A stretch of DNA of 64,000 bases from Siphonodentalium dalli (taxonomy: Eukaryota; Mollusca; Scaphopoda; Gadilida; Siphonodentaliidae). The position numbers were made by a program, and so were the translations under genes. The DNA lies in contig CP136061.1 of NCBI GenBank assembly GCA_032622095.1, positions 66,469,127 through 66,533,126 on the forward strand, read 5' to 3'. A model generated the notes under the pieces. That model searched no databases, had not been told where the DNA came from, and saw only the letters and a list, made by a program, of their open reading frames with translations. Below, one piece after another: positions 10,466 through 20,180 of the stretch. Positions within the stretch are counted from its first letter, which is position 1. Each line of letters begins with the position of its first letter.

Positions 10466-12481
10466 ATGACACACGCGAAGAGATGTACGGTCTTTTTGTG
10501 GACGATTCGGGATCAGATTGTGAAGAATTGTTGCAGACAATCGTGTCGAGGAAACTACATGGACATTTTCTACCGACAACAATTGGGAATTAGTTCTTTA
10601 GCTACAACCAAGTCACTCCGATGTGGTTTATTCGCCTCGGTTGGGCTACGTACTCCTATGAGTTCGCATGCAAACGCGAGAATGATCAGTACAAAGTATT
10701 CTGGAATGACCGGGGCTCAGATTGTGAAGAGCAGTTTAGAAGAGCATGGTGTTAGACACGTGTTTGGATACCCAGGAGGAAACGCGATACACCTCACCGA
10801 TGCTTTCTATCACGGACACGAAAAAAGCGACGATTCCGTGATACAGTACATAGCTAATTCGAACGAGTGTAATGCAGGATTTTCAGCAGCCGGTGTTGCC
10901 CGGGCAACAGGAAAACCCGGAATAGTGATAACAACATCCGGTCCAAGTGTTACTAATTTGATAACTCCGCTGATGGATTCTTTCTACGATGGAGTGCCTA
11001 TGGTTATCATCACCGGACAAGTCCCAACTACTTCACCCGGAGAAGCCTTCCAAGAATGTCCAACGATTGAGATGACGAAATTTTGCTGCAAATGGAACAG
11101 CAGGATAACTAACATCTCCCAGGTCCCCAATGTGATGCGTAGAGCGTTTAATGAAGCTGTGACTGGTAGACCTGGACCCGTCGTTATAGATTTCCCATCT
11201 GATTTACAGAACCTAGTCTATGATGACGAAGAACTAGTTCATGAGAAGGCGGAATCATCATGTAAAATGGAGAACAATGATGGGAGACGGAAGTTTCCAG
11301 ATGTTTCTCAAGAAAATATTGAAGAGATCTGCAAACTTCTTGTGAAAACTGAACGGCCTTTAATCATAGCTGGCAATGGATGCATGGATATATCTCAGGA
11401 ATTGAAAGCGTTTGTGGAAAGGTTCAGAATTCCTGTATGCACAACGTTGCTTGGTTTAGGGCTAGTTGATACCAAGCATAACTTATCCTTAAAGTGGGCT
11501 GGAAGTTTTGGATTTCTTTCCGCAAACAAGGCTATCCAGCGTGCTACTTTAATAATTGGTATAGGGTGTAGATTTGACGAGAAGCTTGTAGGCGGGCGTG
11601 GCTTATTTGCACCAGAAGCTGTGCGTGCATTTGACAAAGGCAATGGAGGAATCATACAGGTAGATATACGAGAAGCTGAAAGAAACCAGAAGCACAACGT
11701 TCAAGTGACGCACTTTGTTCATTCTTATTCCCGGGATTTCATACGCAGACTTACCGAATGTTTCGAGGCAACCCAACATGATTCGGGGAGTTGGACGGTA
11801 ACTTCAAAATGGTTGAAAGAGGTGCAACGTATCAAGTCACTTCATTTCCAGAAGCATAACTTGGACGGGAACAACATCACAGATAATGCAGTTCTGAGAG
11901 CGTTAGATAAGGAATTAGCCAAACTTGATGGTGACTTCATCATTTCAACTGGCGTTGGTGTTCATCAAATGGTAACAGCGAGCGAGATAACATGGACCAA
12001 GCCCAGGTCCTTCCTTACAAGTGGTGGAATGGGCACGATGGGTGGGTCTCTTGGATTCGCTATTGGGGCGAAACTTTCGTATCCTGACAAATTAGTGATT
12101 TCGATCGACGGAGACGGAAGCTTTAATATGTCGAACAATGATCTCAAAACAATATTCCAGTATGATATTCCTATCAAGATTATAGTTCTCAATGACTCAT
12201 CTCTTCTAATGGTGGAAATAGCCCAAGATTTTATGAAAGACGGCAAACATGTTGGCGTGGAGAACCGAAATTGTGACTATAACAAACTCGCTGATGCATA
12301 TGGGATTGATAACTTTTTCTGCTCAGAGTTGATAATGCTGGAATCAACAATGATGGAGTTCATTCAGCACCCAGGTCCCGCTCTGCTACACGTGAAGATG
12401 GAGCGGGTAACTGTGATACCATTTGTTCCTTCCAAGTCCCCGCTGTCAGAAATGAAACCGTTTGGTCTAAAGCAATTGTAA
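10466..12481 (+). CDS. Acetolactate (acetohydroxyacid) synthase-like enzyme, catalytic subunit, intronless
   Basis: A 671-codon open frame. I start at ATG 10466 (A at -3); the frame also runs from an upstream GTG at 10457, which a eukaryote would not use. Residues 1-75 are rich in Arg/Ser with few acids, like a mitochondrial presequence. An N-terminal thiamine-diphosphate (ThDP) domain follows (~80-245: FGYPGG, catalytic Glu134 in SNECNAGF, ARATGKPG, TSGP, GQVPT), then a central domain (~280-425) and a C-terminal ThDP domain (~470-645: SGGMGTMG, the Mg/ThDP motif GDG at 549-551). The family joins two pyruvates to acetolactate, the first step of valine/leucine synthesis, using ThDP, Mg and FAD. 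The segment FAPEAVRAFDKGNGGII is shared with fungal ILV2-type enzymes and absent from plant and E. coli ones. Oddities: Asp577 replaces the Mg-binding Asn, Ala586 replaces the Trp that favours 2-ketobutyrate, and QEAD is altered. No AATAAA was seen within 300 bp downstream. The fold assignment is firm; the substrate is uncertain. Confidence 0.93.
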   Translation: MTHAKRCTVFLWTIRDQIVKNCCRQSCRGNYMDIFYRQQLGISSLATTKSLRCGLFASVGLRTPMSSHANARMISTKYSGMTGAQIVKSSLEEHGVRHVFGYPGGNAIHLTDAFYHGHEKSDDSVIQYIANSNECNAGFSAAGVARATGKPGIVITTSGPSVTNLITPLMDSFYDGVPMVIITGQVPTTSPGEAFQECPTIEMTKFCCKWNSRITNISQVPNVMRRAFNEAVTGRPGPVVIDFPSDLQNLVYDDEELVHEKAESSCKMENNDGRRKFPDVSQENIEEICKLLVKTERPLIIAGNGCMDISQELKAFVERFRIPVCTTLLGLGLVDTKHNLSLKWAGSFGFLSANKAIQRATLIIGIGCRFDEKLVGGRGLFAPEAVRAFDKGNGGIIQVDIREAERNQKHNVQVTHFVHSYSRDFIRRLTECFEATQHDSGSWTVTSKWLKEVQRIKSLHFQKHNLDGNNITDNAVLRALDKELAKLDGDFIISTGVGVHQMVTASEITWTKPRSFLTSGGMGTMGGSLGFAIGAKLSYPDKLVISIDGDGSFNMSNNDLKTIFQYDIPIKIIVLNDSSLLMVEIAQDFMKDGKHVGVENRNCDYNKLADAYGIDNFFCSELIMLESTMMEFIQHPGPALLHVKMERVTVIPFVPSKSPLSEMKPFGLKQL

Positions 12482-13459
12482 AATTTAATATCGACCAATT
12501 GAATTATAATAATTATGAATCGTACGTGACACGTAGTGGAGTAACACACACGCTGTGCCTCGAATATGATTGTTATCGGCGACATAACGCTAATAATAAT
12601 TTATGTAACATCATGGAATGGCCCCGGTGGAGACGACATGACAAGTATTGTCATGTATTGTGCAAACTTGTCTGGATTCTGGTCGGCAAAGCCAACAGGA
12701 CGTAAATGATGTCACGAACCGCGACATGACGTCTTCTGTGGTTTTCATTAAGCTAACTAACGAAATTGGTCTAAATGAAACTAATCACATGGGAATTCTT
12801 CGGAAGTTGTGAAGTTAACAATTGTATTTTCATGTCAGTGGTCCACTGCCGATTCCGCAATTTAAAAACAATATGCAGACAGTTGCTAACCGGAAGTCAT
12901 GTTTCAATTTCACCAAAAAAAAAAACGTGCGCCACCATAATTTGGCTCATCGGCGTCATCGCTATAGAAAATATAGAAAACAAGAAATTATGGCATTGGA
13001 ATCCATGTAAAAAAAGTACGTCAAAGTACAGTCACGACCTGCACTACTCAGAACTCTATATGTGTTGACTTATATATGAGCGTCAAGATTTAATTAACTA
13101 TAACTGTTTATTATAACCAATTACGTACATAAAAGTTGCTTGCTGGTGGTAGGGGTGGGGTCTACCTCTAAAGTTTCCTATTGCACCCACATCTTTCACC
13201 CTTTCATGGCACCCAATTGTTCGACTGGCCCATGCCGATTCTCAATTTTGATGAAATTTTAGTTAGGGAAATTTCGCGGGGAATTGTGCGTGCCAATATG
13301 ACGTCGATTTGGATACAACATATGACGTCACCTAACAGTTTACATGAACGTGCTTTTACTAATTTATTAAACTAAAGAAAAGTTTATTTAGTGATATGAC
13401 AGACATTTTAGACATTTACGAGATTATGGGAGGCCAAATTAACATTTAATAGCTATTAA
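12482..13459. other. 3' flank of the synthase gene
   Basis: A perfect 8-bp inverted repeat (CATGACAA at 12637-12644, TTGTCATG at 12648-12655) lies about 155 bp after the stop codon. No canonical AATAAA lies within 300 bp of the stop; an ATTAAA occurs only near 13366. Short open frames at 12775-13068 and 13181-13375 show no recognisable domain. Confidence 0.4.
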
Positions 13460-13616
13460 ATTACGCTTAAGCGTTATGTTTAAGCGTAATGCTATTACGC
13501 TTAAGCGTAATGCCATTATGCTTAAGCGTAATGCAATTATGCTTAAGTGTAATACCATTATGCTTAAGCGTAATGCCATTACGCTCAAGCGTAATGCCAT
13601 TACGCTTAAGTGTAAT
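13460..13616. repeat. 21-bp palindromic satellite (CTTAAG core), array 1
   Basis: About seven tandem copies of a 21-bp unit whose core, ATTACGCTTAAGCGTAAT, is a perfect 18-bp palindrome, separated by GCC. Each unit can form its own small hairpin. Because 21 is a multiple of three, both strands stay open and give false heptapeptide-repeat proteins. A second array of the same unit lies at 14099-14205. Confidence 0.85.
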
Positions 13617-13635
13617 AGCCTCACTCACAACTCCG

Positions 13636-13975
13636 CTGAATAGGCCACTCTCACCGGTTTTCTGTGATAAAGTTACCCAGGTTCCTAAATTTGTGATAAA
13701 GTTACCCAGGTTGGAGAGAATTGTGATAAAGTTACCCAGGTTAAGCAAATCTCACAAAATCAACTCGATTTAAAAGTGACAGGGGGAAATATTGTTCAGT
13801 TTTGGCAAGAAATAGCCCTTATTAAGCATAAATTAAGACATATTAGTACTGAAGTTCGTCATTATGATCGCGAAAATCAATAAACATGAAATGTTATTAA
13901 CCCGGGTAACTTTATCACACTTTCAGGAACATGGGTAACTTTATCACATAAAACGGGTGAGAGTGACCTATTCAG
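13636..13975. mobile_element. Fold-back element with tandem subrepeats in its arms
   Basis: The left arm (13636-13712) begins CTGAATAGGCCACTCTCACC and the right arm ends with its near-complement at 13975. Each arm carries repeated copies of TGTGATAAAGTTACCCAGGTT (three left, two right, inverted). The 340-bp element lies between the two CTTAAG arrays and probably split one original array. No target duplication was found by eye and no coding capacity. Confidence 0.7.
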
Positions 13976-14098
13976 AACTTACTACCTTACATATGATGGT
14001 ATCATCTAAGGTAGATATATATTAAAAGTTACTAGCATCAGTAATTGGCTGCATCCATTTCAGCTCCAGGGGAGTTTTGAGATATAGAATTTGAACTA

Positions 14099-14205
14099 TA
14101 CTTAAGCGTAATGCCATTAGACTTAAGCGTAATGCCATTACGCTTAAGCATAATACAAATTCCTTTATGCTTAAGCGCAATGGTATTACACTTAAGCGTA
14201 ATGCC
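14099..14205. repeat. 21-bp palindromic satellite (CTTAAG core), array 2
   Basis: About five more degenerate copies of the ATTACGCTTAAGCGTAAT unit, with GCC spacers, after the fold-back element. The units are more diverged than in array 1 (for example TTAGACTTAAGCG, TTATGCTTAAGCGCAA). Confidence 0.8.
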
Positions 14206-14664
14206 AGTGCAACACATGCGGGGCTGGGTTGCGCCCAACTGGTCGTCCCTAAAAATATATATGACGTCACCATTCACCTCCGCCTAAGGTAGCTTCGCGC
14301 GCTTGTGGTAATTGCTATTAATACTTTATATTTACATACGAAGTGTTGTCATCACTAAATCTAGCATTCTGATTGGTCGGCGCCCACGTGGCTAGTTGCA
14401 GTTATTTCTCGGTGAATGCGCACCAGCTAATAACTGCAAGCTCATAACAACATCGATACGTCATTTGGGTTTGGAAACACGAACGCGTAATGTTTTGGTC
14501 GCATTTGGATTCGCGCAGGATTGACTTAATAAATCATCGGGTTTCAATTGTTCCTGTTAACTTTTGCCAATGTGCTATGGGTTATTTTGGGCTGGTTTTG
14601 TCACGATACACTTTTCGATTTAAATACATTTACAAAAGTGGCTTTTTCGCTAAATGTATATAAA
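14206..14664. other. Intergenic DNA, nothing recognised
   Basis: Non-repetitive by eye, no open frame with a domain. Confidence 0.35.
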
Positions 14665-14814
14665 TATAAGGATTAACTGTCATGTGGACTGTTTTTATGG
14701 AGATGTAACCGTGAGGTAAGTGGTCATAACTTCGGGTTTTACTTACAAGTTATGACCACTTACCTCACGGTTACATCTCCATAAAAACAGTCCACATGAC
14801 AGTTAATCCTTATA
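14665..14814. repeat. Perfect 68-bp-arm hairpin
   Basis: The sequence from 14665 to 14732 is repeated as its exact reverse complement at 14747-14814, with a 14-bp loop (CGGGTTTTACTTAC). I saw no mismatch in the arms. It ends 8 bp before the terminus of a Helitron-like element (14823). Perfect arms imply recent formation or active conversion; a transcript would be a long double-stranded hairpin. Confidence 0.85.
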
Positions 14815-14822
14815 TATACATA

Positions 14823-15577
14823 CTAGCATGGTGACCCAACTTCGTCCGGGCTGTTTCCCCTCTGCTTTCATCCGTCGAAAGGCACGATTTGACCTTGAAT
14901 TGACCAGTTTGAAGGTCAAGGTCAGGTCGGGGTCAAGATTTAACCCGTCCAAAACACTCCCTGGACAAAAGTAACCCAAGGTATCAAATTTCGTCGAAAT
15001 CCGCCGAAAGGCGCGATTTGACATTGAATTGATCATTTTGAAGGTCAAGGTCAGGTCGGGGTCACGCTTTGACCCGTCCAAAACCCTCCTCGGACAAAAG
15101 TACTCCTAGGTATCAAATTTCGTCGAAATCCGTCGAAAGACGCGATTTGACCTTGAATTTACCATTTTGAAGGTCAAGGTCAGGTGTGGGTCACGAATTG
15201 ACCCGTCCAAAACACTCCCCGTACAAAAGCACTCCTATGTATCAAATTTCGTCGAAATCCCGTCGAAAGGCGCGATTTGACCTTGAAGTGAACATTTTGA
15301 AGGTCAAAGTCAGATCGAGGTCACGATTTTACCCGTCCAAAACACTCGCGGGACAAAAGTATCCCTAGGTATCAAAATTCGTCGAAATCCCGTCGAAAGG
15401 CGCGATTTGACCTTGAATTGGCCATTTTGAAGGTCAAAGTCAGATCAGGGACACGATTTGACCGTCCAAAATACTCCCCGGACAATAGTACTCCTTGGTA
15501 TCAAATTTCGTCGAAATCCGTCCCGCCATTGCTAACAGATTAACAAACAGACAGAAGTCCCAAAATATAATATTAGA
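14823..15577 (-). mobile_element. Helitron-like element, family 2, complete
   Basis: On the minus strand it starts at 15577 with TCTAATATTATATTTTGGGA and an ACTTCTGTCTGTTTG stretch, after an A. It ends at 14823 with CAGCCCGGACGAAGTTGGGT (hairpin word) and ATGCTAG before a T. The 755-bp body is about six copies of a ~108-bp unit with TTGAAGGTCAAGGTCAGGTC and AAATTTCGTCGAAATCC. It carries no gene. The A-TC...CTAG-T rule is met exactly. Confidence 0.65.
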
Positions 15578-15955
15578 TCATTTGTGGGTACCCGTTTCAA
15601 GGAGAAGGTCACCTCGGGCGGAAAAACTGCCCGGTGAAAATCTCCCCCATTCACAGGAACCCCTAAGTACGAACACAGACATAAGAATAACACAACACGC
15701 TCATGTCTGGCCACATACACGCTCTTTATCATCGACACTGCGGATACGAACGCTCTTTAACTATCACGCGATTAACCAATGAACTACCCATTGCGGTGGC
15801 GGGGGATTGGAGAATGAGTGCTGTGACGTTCTCAGAAGCGGTGCGATGAATTACATCTGGGATTTTACCCTTAGACAGGAAGTTTGGGCTCAATCCGTCC
15901 GACAGTTTTCCCGGCCATAGCTAACAGACAAACAAACAAACAAACATATATTAGA
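15578..15955 (-). mobile_element. Helitron-like element, family 3, copy a
   Basis: Starts on the minus strand like the other families (TCTAATATATGTTTGTTTG, then CTGTTAGCTATGGCCGGGAA) but has a different, non-tandem body containing CCCCGCCACCGCAATGGG and two copies of the word CGCTCTTTA (15720, 15751). Its distal end (ACGGGTACCCACAAATGA) abuts the 5' end of the family 2 element, giving a head-to-tail pair. An 18-bp remnant of a further copy begins at 15956. Confidence 0.5.
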
Positions 15956-16031
15956 TCATTTGTGGGTACCCGTGTACTATCTAATATATATTAAAATGTA
16001 CATTTGTACATACACGGTTAGATATATTAGA
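15956..16031. repeat. Junction sequence between family 3 copies
   Basis: Begins with TCATTTGTGGGTACCCG, the distal end of the family 3 element, and then breaks into unrelated AT-rich sequence containing ATCTAATATATATT. It looks like a truncated third copy. Confidence 0.45.
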
Positions 16032-16436
16032 TCATTTGTGGGTACCCGTTTCAAGGTGAAGGTCACCTCGGGCGGAAAAACTGACCCGATGAAAATCTCC
16101 CCCATTCCCAGGAACCCCTAAGTACAAACACAGAATCACACAACACGCTCATGTCTGTACACAGACACAGCACGCTCATGTCTGGACACACACACGCTCT
16201 TTATCAACGACACTGCGGATACGAACGCTCTTTAACTATCACGCGATTAACAAATGAACTACCCATTGCGGTGGCGGGGGATTGGAGAATGAGTGCTTTG
16301 ACGTTTTCAGAAGCGGTGCGATGACATTCCATCTGGGATTTTACCCATAGATAGGAAGTTGGGCTCAATCCGTCCGACAGTTTTCCCGGCCATAGCTAAC
16401 AGACAAACAAACAGAAGTCCCAAAATATATATCAGA
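16032..16436 (-). mobile_element. Helitron-like element, family 3, copy b
   Basis: A close direct repeat of 15578-15955 with about 90 percent or more identity by eye. It contains an extra ~30-bp duplication around CACGCTCATGTCTG. The minus-strand start near 16436 reads TCTGATATATATTTTGGGAC, matching the 5' end of families 1 and 2. No coding function. Confidence 0.55.
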
Positions 16437-17837
16437 TAGTACACGATACGTCGTTTTCTGATCTTATTACCTAAATATTCCCACCAATGAGTATGAATCA
16501 TCACAACATTGATACTACAAGAGCAGATTGCTATTGATATCTATTTTGCTACCTACGTCTACTTTTATTACCTAAACACTCACCCAAATGAACATAAATA
16601 GACCATTCCAATACATATATAATATTATGGAAAGTGGGAGAATTCATTTATAATAGAAAGAGTTAAGCAATGAAGGTAGCTTGGTGCATTTTATTGAGGG
16701 CTAACGGCATATCGCGAAACGGGTTACACTGAATTTGGTCATATGACCACAAAACAGTGCAATATCCCTCAATATTTACATAGCTCGTGTGTGTAACGCT
16801 ATATCATGTTCGGCGATGGGTAAATTGCCAATTGGGTCATGTGTTTTATATTCCAAATAAAACACAACATAACACGAACCGACGTAACATCTTGTTGACC
16901 TAGAAGAAGTGCGCGCGCATATACTAATAGATCGATAATTCACAGGTAAAATATTGGGCTAACACACAGTGCAGCATGGTGTAACTGCAACTACAGACTT
17001 ATTTCACAAAACAATACAGCTGAGTTTATAGAAATTAACAAGGAAAAAGCAATATAAATATAAGAAATGAATGTAGGAGTTGGTTTAATTGAGGGGTATG
17101 TCTCTGTGACAGTTTACATTTAGTACATTCAGTGAGAACTGCCAACGACCACAGCGCTATACCCTTCAATAAAACACACTCGAATTACATTAAATTCTTA
17201 AATAAAACACACAAATTCAAAACAAACTACTCATTTCTCATATTTATATAGCTATGTCCTTAATTATTTCCACTAAATTGTAATGAATTATACTTACTTT
17301 TTTCCCCTGAAATATGTCTATAGTATGTACATATAGATTATACTACGCATGCAGAACAGTAAATTAGCTCAACAATCTACGTATGTATGCATTTCGATAA
17401 ATTAGACTATGGTCGTGCGTTACAAAAATATGCTCAGTTATTCTACATTGTACCAGTCGTATTTAGGTCAACAATATGTGAGGCCGGTTCTTTTTATTGT
17501 GGTATAATACGTATGACACGATTGACAATCCAAGGAACATGGTTTAGTGTAACACGGACCTCCGATTCGCATCGCGTTAGATATAAAATATATCTAATCC
17601 GGTCCAGATTATATATTAATTAATATACTAATCGGACACCAGGGGACACGGCTGTACGATGATATATAAAAACCTCGCATGTCTACGCTAATAGGGAGGG
17701 TGATAACTCTCCATATAACATACTATGACTAAATAACGGATATTTGAATGAAAGAATTTACAAAACCACAAGTGATAAACTTCGATCATACATAAGTCAA
17801 ATTTTCCTATTGAGTGCATGAGTGGGGTTAGATCACA
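16437..17837. other. Gene-poor stretch with related stem-like repeats
   Basis: Two similar segments (about 16690-16780 and 17085-17170) have the layout TTGAGGG near one side and CCCTCAA or CCCTTCAA near the other, suggesting a diverged inverted-repeat family. No gene recognised. Confidence 0.35.
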
Positions 17838-17975
17838 TTCAGCTGATGATGACAAAGTCGAGGACGATGATGACGATGGGGATGTCGACGATGATGATGA
17901 TGACGATGATGTAAGTGACCCCATTGTATATATGTATATATCCATGTTCTGCATTAATTGGCAGCTTTGACAATC
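17838..17975. repeat. GAT/GAC-rich repeat, copy 1, with conserved downstream segment
   Basis: A GATGAYGAY tract followed by GATGATGTAAGTGACCCC, then TGTATATATGTATATATCC and GCATTAATTGGCAGCTTTG. The whole 138-bp block recurs at 18406-18537. If read as coding it gives an aspartate tract ending at a GTAAGT splice-donor-like site. Confidence 0.65.
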
Positions 17976-18244
17976 TAGAGCACGATTTTATATTCTACTC
18001 GGTAGCCAAAACCCAGCAATTCAGAAAAGTTTAGCGACATTTGTCAAGGCGTGTATGAAGATTCACGAAAAAACAAGAGATGACAAAACATGATTCGATT
18101 AATCATATGTACACATGCTGTCATTATGCATGTGCAGTGTCTTATGTACCTAATCTACAAAATGAGAAAACAAATTACGACGATATTGATGATGACGTTA
18201 TAAACGTTGCCATGACGACAATCACTAAGATGCCAATATGAAGA

Positions 18245-18537
18245 TGATTAGCGACGATGATAATGATGACGATGATGATGACGACGGTGATGACGATGGT
18301 GATGACGATAATGAAGATGATAATGATGACGATGGTGATGATGATGGACAATGATGATGATGAGGATGATGAGGATGGTGATGATGATGATGATGATGAA
18401 ACTGATGATGATGACAATGTCGAGGACGATGATGACGATGGGGACGTCGATGATGATGATGACGATGATGTAAGTGACCCCATTGTATATATGTATATAT
18501 CCATGTTCTGCATTAATTTGCAGCTTTGACAATTAAA
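18245..18537. repeat. GAT/GAC-rich repeat, copy 2
   Basis: Contains a longer GATGAY microsatellite (18252-18415) followed by the same GATGATGTAAGTGACCCC block as copy 1. Long open frames over this tract (poly-Asp on plus, poly-Ser or poly-Ile on minus) are produced by the microsatellite and are not evidence for a gene. Confidence 0.7.
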
Positions 18538-18545
18538 GCATAGCA

Positions 18546-20080
18546 TAGCATAGAGAGGTAATGGGAATATTCTCTAAGAAAACACTTCTTTAAATTTCTC
18601 CGTTGTTTTTGAGTCACTTCTCATTCACGCAAGGACAGGGGGTTGGGGTGTCTCACCAAGAATAGGTTTAAAGTTTTCTCGTAGTTTGTATTATTAGTGG
18701 GGAATTTGTATTTTATACCAACAGTGATATATTTTCCTGCATTTGGTCAAAATCATGGACTAAGATGGTCATCAGTTGGAAATTTGTACAACCTTAGGGG
18801 GGTCTGAGATCCGAAATTTCCAACACTTGGAGAACTTAGTGCCAGTCTGGATGCTAGGATTGTGTAGTTTTCAGGTTCAGATTTCAAATTTTTATCCCAC
18901 TGGTTATGAGGGGTCCTCATCCCTCCTCGGTGATTGATTTGATTAATTCTGATCTAATTCTTTAATACCAATATTTTTGTCATGACCGTGTTCATGCCCC
19001 TTTAAGATAGTATACGGTAGGTTGGTCAGTGCATTTAAAATAAAATACACGTTCCCCATATCTGTGTGAAACCGACAGTGACAGTATCGGCCATTTACCA
19101 TTACATAAGGGATCGACCAGCTGATCCTTGCCAAGTTACGATAAATTTTGGGGGAATAAACAGGAAAAAGACCGTTTTTTTTTGTACTGAAGTACAATAA
19201 CCTATGCCTAATTCATTCACTGACATAGTGCCCAAAGTCGAGGTGACCCCCTAAATTAATGGTATGGTTAACTTGTGTGGGTGACAGAATTCCAACTGAA
19301 TACTGCACAACGTTAACCCATGTAGTACTATGGAATTAGGAGAGGTGTATATTATATGCCTTTTTCAAGACTAAACACTTATCTATCATGTACATATTAT
19401 AAATACTAAGGAATGGTACATTGTTAGCAATATGGTGGGGGACGGGTACATTTAGTAATTCCTAGGAACTTATATATATTTATTGATTTATTGTTGCAGC
19501 ATGTAATATTATTTCCGTTATAATACACCAAATACAAATTATTAGCGTGATATCCCCTGGCACCCAAGCTATGATAAGCTTTAAAAAATCATGTCCGCTG
19601 AATGGTCAATGATACATGGATGAAATGTTCACGAACAAATGCACAAACGTGTTTCCCGACGAGAAACATCAAATCTAGCCACACGGTGAACGGTTACGGC
19701 TGTCAAATTGAGAATAATTTATGGGAGGGGTTGTGTTTTTTTCGATGCCATTTTTCTCTCCATTTTGAGGGTAGTGTGACGTACTCTCTTTAATTTTTTA
19801 TACTCGTGCAGGGTCAACCCTTTCCTGCGAATACAGTCCAGCGGCATTTTGTTAACACTGAGGCACATGCAAATCATTTGCTGTTTTGTAACCTTTCTTA
19901 GAATTTCAAAAATTAGAGTTACCTCCCATCTATTGATATTGGGGTTGTATTCAAATATTAGAATATGCTAGAAAGTGTTTGATGGAAAGAACCAGGCTGA
20001 TATGATTGTGTTTTTAATTTGATCTGATTTATTTTCTAATTTGGGGAGGGGTGGTCCAAAATAATTAGCACGGACAAACA
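18546..20080. other. Intergenic DNA, nothing recognised
   Basis: No domain-bearing open frame and no clear repeat shared with the rest of the window. Confidence 0.35.
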
Positions 20081-20084
20081 ATTG

Positions 20085-20180
20085 CACAGAAGGTGGGGTG
20101 GGTGGTCATGGGACGGAAACTATTTTTTTCAGCCCAGTGTCTGCAAATTTTCTCAAGACCCCCCCTGCTCCGAACAGAAA
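20085..20180 (+). repeat. Dispersed repeat with GGGGTGGGTGG and CCCCCCCTGCTC ends
   Basis: The order GGGGTGGGTGG..., a TTTTTTTC tract, GCAAATTTTCTCAAGACCCC is matched in opposite orientation at 36140-36260 (ACCAGGGGGGAGTCTGG, AAAATTGCACATATAGGGCC, CCCACCACCCC) and partly at 37370-37435. The two open frames of about 150 codons here and downstream overlap each other in different frames and show no known domain. Confidence 0.4.

Noticed and set aside
10466-12481. Ordinary animal ILVBL/HACL2 gene
   Set aside because: The FAPEA...GGII insertion, the GQVPT and FCCKWN region and the DGDGSFNM-PIKIIVLN layout fit AHAS/ILV2 better than ILVBL by my recollection of the families, and the gene lacks introns.
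10466-12481. Bacterial contamination carrying ilvB
   Set aside because: The N-terminal presequence-like extension, the fungal-type insertion, the absence of an operon or ribosome binding site, and continuous repeat-rich flanks argue against a bacterial contig.
13439-13773. Heptapeptide-repeat proteins of 61-94 residues on both strands
   Set aside because: Produced by a 21-bp palindromic satellite that keeps several frames open; no start context or conservation.
18175-18546. Poly-Ser, poly-Ile and poly-Asp proteins
   Set aside because: Frames over a GATGAY microsatellite; low complexity only.
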